Origin: Gnetum montanum
Lineage: Eukaryota > Streptophyta > Gnetopsida > Gnetales > Gnetaceae
Reading direction: 5' to 3'
Assembly (NCBI GenBank): GCA_015680685.1
Contig: MNCI01010871.1
Span: forward strand, 427,770 to 491,769
Length of the DNA stretch: 64,000 nt
Shown here in pieces: positions 58,491 through 64,000 of the stretch. The notes beneath the pieces were generated by a model that was not told the DNA's origin, made no database searches, and saw only the letters and a program-made list of their open reading frames with translations. Both the position numbers and the translations under genes were made by a program. Each line of letters starts with the position of its first letter. Positions within the stretch are counted from its first letter, which is position 1.

Positions 58491-59700
58491 CTATATGTAG
58501 TACCGCTTCAGATATATATGATTGACAGGGTTTGGTAACTCGTTGCTTTCGACATCCGCTAGCTTGAATGCTCCATTGCTATACACATCAGTCACCAAGA
58601 AAGGGCCCTCCCAGTTTGCAGAGAATTTGCCTACTGGTTTGCGAATGGCTTTGAGAACTAAATCTCCTTTCTTGATCGGACGCTGCTGAAGATTGTGACG
58701 ATGCTTTTGCCTCTACCTGTCTTGATACTTTTCGATTGTATCAAGCGTCTATATTCGCTTCTATTCTACTGAATCCAAATCCATGATCCGGGACTCGGTG
58801 TGTTGAGCCTCATTTATAATCGTGGAGAGGACCATTCTCAGAGAAGGAATTTGCAACTCAAGGGGCACCACTGCTTCAAATCCGTAGACTAGGCTGTAGG
58901 GTGTACTCTCTGTAGTCGTCCTACATGTAGTACGATACGCCCATAGCACATAGAGGATTTTTTCGTGCCACCGTCTCTTGTTACTGTCGAGCATTTTCTT
59001 GAGCAGATTGATGATGACCTTGTTTGTTGCTTCAGCTTGACCATTCGCTTGTGGGTAGTAGGCTGAGGAAAAAGATTGTTTAATACCAAGGCTATCACAG
59101 AAGGATTTGGTTTCCGTACTACCAAACTGCGGCCCATTGTTGGTCACGATAGTCATCAAGAGACCAAATCTGGTTACAATGTTGTCTAAGATGAAATGGC
59201 AAATCTGTTGAGATGTAATCTTCCTTAAAAGAATAGCTTCTACCCACTTTGTGAAGTACTCAGTAGCGGTAATTATGAAGCTATGACTTGTGGAATATTT
59301 ATGTGTGATGGGACCTATAATGTCTAGTCCCCATCGTTGAAACGGCCANTGGAATATTTATGTGTGATGGGACCTATAATGTCTAGTCCCCATCGTTGAA
59401 ACAGCCATGTTATTTGAGTCGTATGTAACTCTGTAGGCGACACGTGTATAAGATTTGTGTGACGCTAACACGTGTCATAAGTTTTAACCTTTGTTAGGCA
59501 ATCTTTTTCCATGCGTGACCAGTAGTACCCTAAGCGGCGAATTTTTGAAGCCATAGCCCTTGGTGCTATGTGTCCTCCGCATAATCCCTCATGAACCTCA
59601 CCAACGATACGCTGTGCTTGGTCTTTGTTAACGCAAGTAAGCAACACATCATCAAAAGAGCGTCTATAGAGAGTACTATCTCCTATGATTACATACTGCC
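58491..59700 (-). pseudogene. Integrase of the Tat-like element (decayed)
   Basis: HHCC zinc part in EVHEGLCGGHIAPRAMASK and YDTC (59480-59600). Core: WGLDIIGPITHKYS (first Asp), VTNNGPQFGS (59110-59140, where the second catalytic Asp is Asn), and ANGQAEATNKVI (Glu kept). The C-terminal part has VLWAYRTTCRTTTESTPYSL, FSANWEGPFLV and NPVNHIYLKRYYI, ending at a TAG at 58491-58493. A single-N gap with a 58-bp duplication at 59349 disrupts the frame between the zinc part and the core; part of this break is probably artificial. Confidence 0.9.
59291..59407. other. Single-N gap flanked by a 58-bp near-exact duplication
   Basis: 59291-59348 and 59350-59407 are the same apart from one base, with N at 59349. 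It is the same pattern as at 7328, most likely an assembly overlap that was not merged. Confidence 0.8.
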
Positions 59701-59879
59701 TAGCTTGCTTGCGGATCTCATCTTTCTACGCGCGTGTCAATTCGTGCGGTAGCTCGCCTTGCAGGAGGTAAGTTTTAATGTTGTCAGACCATTCTGGTGT
59801 GCTTTCTTCGAGAAGAGAAGATATTTGCACCACCTGAATGATAGGACCTATACAATCTGTTATTAAAGCAGGACAAGTG

Positions 59880-60271
59880 TCGAATAGATGTGATGGCATG
59901 TTTAAGGCCAGCGTAGTCAGTGCATCGGCCAGTGTGTTATCATTTCGTGGCACGTGTTGGACATCGATGGTCGCAAACTACTTCAGAAGATCTTTAGCCA
60001 TATCGTAGTAGGGCTATAAATGTACAGCTTTGTAGGCTTAGACTCCTGTGATCTGATTGATGATGAGCATCGAATCACCCCTAATTGTCAAGTGTCGAAC
60101 ATCGAGTTCACTGGCAGTTAGTAATCCCCTGAGAAGCCCCTCGTACTCTGCCACATTGTTTGTACAGGGGAAGGTCAAGCGATAAGCGTGCAGACGCACA
60201 TCCTTAGGTGATAGCGTAATAATGGTGGTAGCACTGCCACCTCTAGCGATTGATGCTTCTTCGAAATACAA
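59880..60271 (-). pseudogene. Second (archaeal-type) RNase H of the Tat-like element
   Basis: The open stretch reads MYFEEASIARGGSATTI, VRLHAYRLTFPCTNNVAEYE and LTIRGDSMLIINQITGV, then after a stop PRNDNTLADALTTLALN. The NNVAEYEGL glutamate, the GDS aspartate and the ADAL aspartate of the aRNH active site are present. The first catalytic Asp (normally in YFDG) is replaced: FEE. This domain, additional to the usual RNase H, defines Tat-type elements. Confidence 0.85.
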
Positions 60272-60305
60272 CGTTGCTTCGGGGCCTGTTAAGACAAGGC
60301 TTACA

Positions 60306-61600
60306 CTATGTACATATTCGTCTAAATTCAGGCTCTATGGTTTCCTGACTGTCAATAGGAGATGTCACTAATTGGTCGTCTATCGCTTGGCCCTTCATAG
60401 AAGATTGGCCAATGTAATGCAGATCGAATTCTGCCGTGATAGCCTTCCAGCTAGCTATTTTGCTACTTTCGTATAAGTTATACATAATGGCCCTAAGGAT
60501 GTTATTTTTACAGAAGATGTTAACTTGGCTACGAAAAAGATAATGTCTGCACTTCTTGAGCGTAAATACTAACACTAAGCAGTTACGCTCTACTTCGTTG
60601 TACCTCGTTTCATACGCATATAGAGCGTGACTCAAGTAGTAGATGGGTACTTCCGACCCATCATCCCTTCTTTGACACAGTAACGCTGCTAAGGCTATGT
60701 CTGAAGTTGCAAGATAGATATAGAATGGTTGATCCCTTTGCGGTGGGAAAATTATTGGTAAGCGTTGAAGCTCCTGCTTCAAGTTGTCAAACGCACACTG
60801 ACAATCGTCCGTCCATTCGAAATTAACCCCCTTTTTAAGCAAATGTTGCATAGGGTGTAACTTGTCGGTTAATCTCGAGATGAACCGCCTGATGAACTGT
60901 AACCTCCCCTGTAGTCCGCGTAATTTCTTGAGACTTGTAGGGGGTGCCAATTCAACAATGGATTTGACTTTGTCAGGGTCTACGTGTATGCCGGCTTCCG
61001 ATACCACAAAACCCAGCATGTGTCCGATTTTGACTCCGAACACACACTTTTCTGGGTTAAGTCAGAGGTCATATTTAGAGCATCTTTTGAGGACTAACTC
61101 TAGATCCTCTAAATGATCTTTGGACTTTAAAGACTTAACAGCTATATCGTCAACATAATCATTCAGTCTCCCTAAGAGGTAATCGCTAAAGATGTACGTC
61201 ATAGCTCGTTGATATGTTGCTCCAGCGTTTTTTAAGCCAAAAGGCATCATGGTGTAGCAAAAGGTCCCCCAGGGTGTCATAAATGTCATTGTTAGCTGGT
61301 GCTATGGGTTAATGCGTATTTGATTGTAGCCTGAGAAGCCATCCATGAAGGACAAAAGTGCATGCCCAGCGGTTGTATCCACCAATTGGTCGATACTTAG
61401 CAATGGGAAGTTATCCTTGATTGTAGCTTTGTTTAAGTCCTGGAAGTCTATACAAATGTGTATTCCTCTAGTCTTTTTGGGAACTACTACAATATTGATA
61501 CCCAGTCCAAGTAATCAACCGCACGAATCAAACCTGCCTGGTACAGCTTAGTGATTTCATCACGTACTGCTAGCATGACTTCTGGCTTGATCTTTCATGC
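60306..61600 (-). pseudogene. Reverse transcriptase and RNase H of the Tat-like element
   Basis: Motifs in order: LYQAGLIRAVDYLDWVSILV, VVPKKTRGIHICIDFQDLNK, SFMDGFSGYNQIRI, TPWGTFCYTMMPFGLKNAGA, and the catalytic LNDYVDDIAVKS (61140-61180) with YVDD intact. Thumb: GLQGRLQFIRRFISRLTDKL. RNase H: FYIYLATSDIALAALLCQRR and ETRYNEVERNCLVLVFTLKK, ending near 60306. The 245-codon stretch 60306-61043 is open. Stops remain at 61078 and 61300. This is the best preserved enzyme region in the window. Confidence 0.92.
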
Positions 61601-62040
61601 TTTTTGTCTAACAGCTTTGATATGAGGATCTAGGATTGTGTTGTGTTGAATTAATCTTGGGTCCAGTCCTGGCATATCCTCGTATGACCATGCAAACACT
61701 GTAATGTTATTCTGGAGAACCTATTTTATGTCATCATATGTCTTTTGGTCTAATACAGAACTAACTTTGAGAGTTTTGGTCTCACCCCTATGCATAACCA
61801 CAGAGACCTCGTTGAGTGGATCTTCAGTTACATCCCCAGCTTCCAAATCTAGCGTGCACGTCGATTACTCTGGCCAGTCTGGAGATGTTTCCAACGTAGC
61901 TATGATTGCATCATTAAGGGCTAAGTTAGTTTCTATTAGTGTGGGATCAAGCTATCTAATAATTTCACTGTGTGAGCTTGTTAAAACTAGTGGTGCAGAC
62001 AACATTTCGTCCATCTATGAATTATCCTGCAAAAGCGTCA
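61601..62040 (-). pseudogene. N-terminal pol segment of the Tat-like element
   Basis: Minus-strand DPLNEVSVVMHRGETKTLK, VFAWSYEDMPGLDPRLIQHN and IKAVRQKA give the usual segment upstream of RT in Ty3/gypsy polyproteins. The text becomes unreadable right of about 62000; no protease or gag is seen. Confidence 0.75.
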
Positions 62041-62508
62041 AATGCGACAGTAATTAGAAAGATACTAAGTTTGATGCGATAAGTGTTGAACGAATAACAT
62101 TTAGTTTAGTGTACAGGAAGTGACGTGACATTACTGCGTAAAGGTAACTGAATTTTAAAGTTTGCGAACAGCCTGTAATTAATGAGACCTGATTACGAGG
62201 AGATAAGATACAGTAGTTTAGGGTTGTTTCGGACCGTGTGCGTGTGATATCTGGTGCAATTAATGCCTTGATCCTCAGGTTCCAACTCATACTGACACCA
62301 GCGTTTGGGCAAGTCTCGCTGAAATCGAGTATCAAGTCAGTTAAATTTTTCATATAAGTAAGCAGTTTTCAGTAAGAACGGGTTGTTGGCTATCGCGAAT
62401 TCAAATTCCTAACTGTTGCAAAGCAAGAAGAAGAGGAGAGGAATATTGGAGCGTGTGGTTTGCAAAGACGTGAAAGTGCAAAACTGTGAAGATTTTGGGA
62501 CAGTGACA
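62041..62508. other. Gap between Tat-like pol and the NIF-type pseudogene
   Basis: No coding similarity. The purine-rich stretch before 62509 (GCAAGAAGAAGAGGAGAGG, 62422-62440) could be 5' untranslated sequence of the pseudogene. The boundary of the Tat-like element lies somewhere here. Confidence 0.4.
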
Positions 62509-64000
62509 ATGGCGCCTAAAGTAAAAAGGAAGAACGCAAAATTGGCTAAGATCGACGAGATGCAAGAAAATCTGCAGTGCGTTTCGTAGGCAGTGGTCGA
62601 AGTGAGGGACCCTACGCCTTTGAACCGGTAGGCCATTCTTTGCATACTTGTGTTGTTTTAGTAGTGTTTATTCCTGTAGCGTTGTTCGCGTAAATGAGGA
62701 TTTTAGACTATGGACCTCACGTTAAGACGAGGGTTTAATGGGGCGCATCTATCGCCATTGTCGGAGACAAACCTTGCACTGTTGCAAGGGTTTGGGCGAT
62801 TTCGGCATGAATAGCTAAGCGTAATTTGTAGGTTTCCTGTATTTAAACATGCAAATGTGAATCTAGATGTTGATCTATTTATTGCATTTTCTGTATAGTG
62901 TTATGCTAAGGCCTGTCTTAATCGTCTTAGATATCATTGGGGTTTTATGCTGTATAAATCCCATCGTGCCTAATGTCCCTCCCCCGCACACTCGGTTGCA
63001 TGGGAAGGCCATAAGGTTTCAAAAGGGCGCGCTGGAGTTTCTGCAGTTTTTACTGCGTAACTACAGCGTTATTATATGGTCTAACTTGTTAGGAGATATT
63101 GCTGGTGCCATTTTGGAACACCTGTTAGTGGGTTCCGCACAGGGAATTCTGGCTTTCTTGACAGACGGGGCCATCGATACTGGTCGTCCCCAGGACTGAG
63201 AACTTAGCACCCAAGGTTTGAGGTGCTTAGGCTGGATCTGGGAAATGGCCCAGTTTAGTTGCTACCACGCATACAACACTTTGTTCGTGGCCCACCATGT
63301 CTCGACCTACTTCCAGAACCCACCAGGCACAATGTACTATTCAGGTGGGTAAGCAATTTTGTTGGCTATATTGTCATTATATGTTTATTATCTGAGTTTT
63401 GTAAAGCGTAAGATAAGCCTATGTGGTATGGTACAAGTTTTTTATCCATGAAAATAGGTTGGTAGGTGATGGTGATACTTTGTCATGGACCGAAACGATG
63501 ATAAAGGCGTTTACCTCGACTAGCAATGTACGCGCTGGTGTGATGGGGTAGATCAGCTTCAACATTCATGAGTACCCCACCCATTACGCTAACACTTTCA
63601 AGAATTGCCAAAATCTTGAGTGGCTACATGACGGTTGGACCTTGGATCCGCCCCTTACCGTTGCAGACGTGCAGAGGAAACTTCCTTCATTTCCTTTGCC
63701 ATTTGGACCTGGTAAAACTGCTATGTATTCTATTGTTGTGCGGTGTAATCATGAATTGTGAATGTTGCGTAATAGTGTTTATGTCTGACCTGTGTCTTAC
63801 ATTGTTGAGTCAGGGAATCCTGGGAGATTACCCTTACAATTTTTGGCCGCGAGGCGAATACCCTCCTTTTCCGCTATGGCGACATTAAGGATGCACAACG
63901 CTGGCTCAACCACGCGGTGGCCCTAGTTGTGGTGGTCACCAAGATACGAGAAGCAAGGCTAATGCATTTATTTTTAGCTGCGACCCCTGATGTCCCTGCC
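62509..64000 (+). pseudogene. NIF/FCP1-type (HAD) phosphatase pseudogene with introns, partial
   Basis: Proposed exons: 62509-62627, 62899-63348, 63458-63711, and 63814 to the window end. They are joined by GT-AG introns, with matching phase across the first two introns. Exon 1: MAPKVKRKNAKLAKIDEMQE, basic. Exon 2 carries NIF blocks: LIVLDIIGVL (motif I, second Asp absent), FLQFLLRNYSVIIWSN, TDGAIDTG, and YNTLFVAHHVSTYFQNPPGT, where the family has an acidic pair. Exon 3: HEYPTHYANTF and VADVQRKLPSFPLPFG, matching the C-terminal block. Exon 4 is open (ESWEITLTIFGREANTLLFR) but its phase does not fit. In-frame stops at 62587, 63197 and 63549 make it a pseudogene. The family dephosphorylates Ser/Thr proteins such as the RNA polymerase II tail; this copy lacks catalytic residues. 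Confidence 0.65.

Larger units (their letters stand above)
55607..62040 (-). mobile_element. Tat/Ogre-like Ty3/gypsy element with dual RNase H (partial)
   Basis: On the minus strand: N-terminal pol, RT, RNase H, a second archaeal-type RNase H, integrase, a 3' region with tandem repeats, a polypurine tract, and a 3' LTR at about 55607-57175. The extra RNase H between RNase H and integrase is the hallmark of the Tat branch. The sequence is richer in GC and CpG than the rest of the window and less decayed, so it is probably the youngest element here. It interrupts the E7 gag. Gag, the primer site and the 5' LTR are not seen: coding similarity ends near 62040 and unrelated plus-strand exons follow. 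Confidence 0.88.

Overview
The window looks like intergenic DNA from a seed plant with a large, repeat-rich genome. It is AT-rich and carries no bacterial or organellar features. Almost all of it is nested, decayed LTR retrotransposons. The high age of the insertions and the mix of Athila-like, Tat-like and chromovirus Ty3/gypsy elements with Ty1/copia debris fit a gymnosperm, but the species is inference and no diagnostic host gene proves it. No open reading frame here is both long and intact. Every coding region listed is broken by stops, frameshifts or truncation.

Left part (1-20.3 kb): a Ty1/copia gag remnant with its primer-binding site and probable LTR (1-943), then anonymous AT-rich DNA. 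A non-autonomous LTR element follows (3701-17954, perfect TTAAC target duplication, about 1.95-kb LTRs, only 384 bp of interior). Its 5' LTR was later split by a complete Athila-like Ty3/gypsy element, E1 (4985-14862, perfect CAATG target duplication, gag-pro-RT-RNaseH-integrase order). The same LTR carries a tRNA-Glu-like retropseudogene. Downstream, at 19669-20026, is a decayed host gene for a small secreted cysteine-rich protein of STIG1 type.

Middle part (21.8-41.8 kb): a chromodomain-bearing Ty3/gypsy element, E3, on the minus strand. A 13-kb Athila-like element with an additional post-pol coiled-coil ORF (E2, 21977-35026, minus strand) was inserted into its 3' LTR. A solo Athila-like LTR (36018-36874, perfect AACAT duplication) was inserted into its integrase region. 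LTR divergence judged by eye supports the insertion order: hosts are older than guests.

Right part (41.8-55.6 kb): fragments of further Athila-like elements in both orientations: an orphan ORF3-like fragment, the 3' end of E4 (minus), the 5' half of E5 (plus), which meets the 5' half of E6 (minus) tail to tail near 51485, an LTR with internal sequence on both sides, and the 5' end of E7 (plus).

Right edge (55.6-64 kb): a younger, CpG-richer Tat/Ogre-like Ty3/gypsy element on the minus strand, inserted in the E7 gag. It has RT, RNase H, a second archaeal-type RNase H and integrase, a 3' tandem-repeat block and a 1.57-kb LTR full of TTACGC/GCGTAA motifs. Back to back with it, on the plus strand, is an intron-containing pseudogene for an FCP1/NLI-interacting-factor (NIF)-type phosphatase that runs off the window.

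All nine Athila-like LTRs (4985, 14056, 21977, 34180, 36018, 43480, 46021, 53116, 54386) share TGATGA...TCATCA-type termini. Where a primer-binding site is visible it is complementary to the 3' end of tRNA-Asp. Their R-U5 parts are conserved, while the stretch before the TATA box differs between subfamilies. Two single-N gaps (7328 and 59349) are flanked by near-identical duplications and are probably assembly artefacts.
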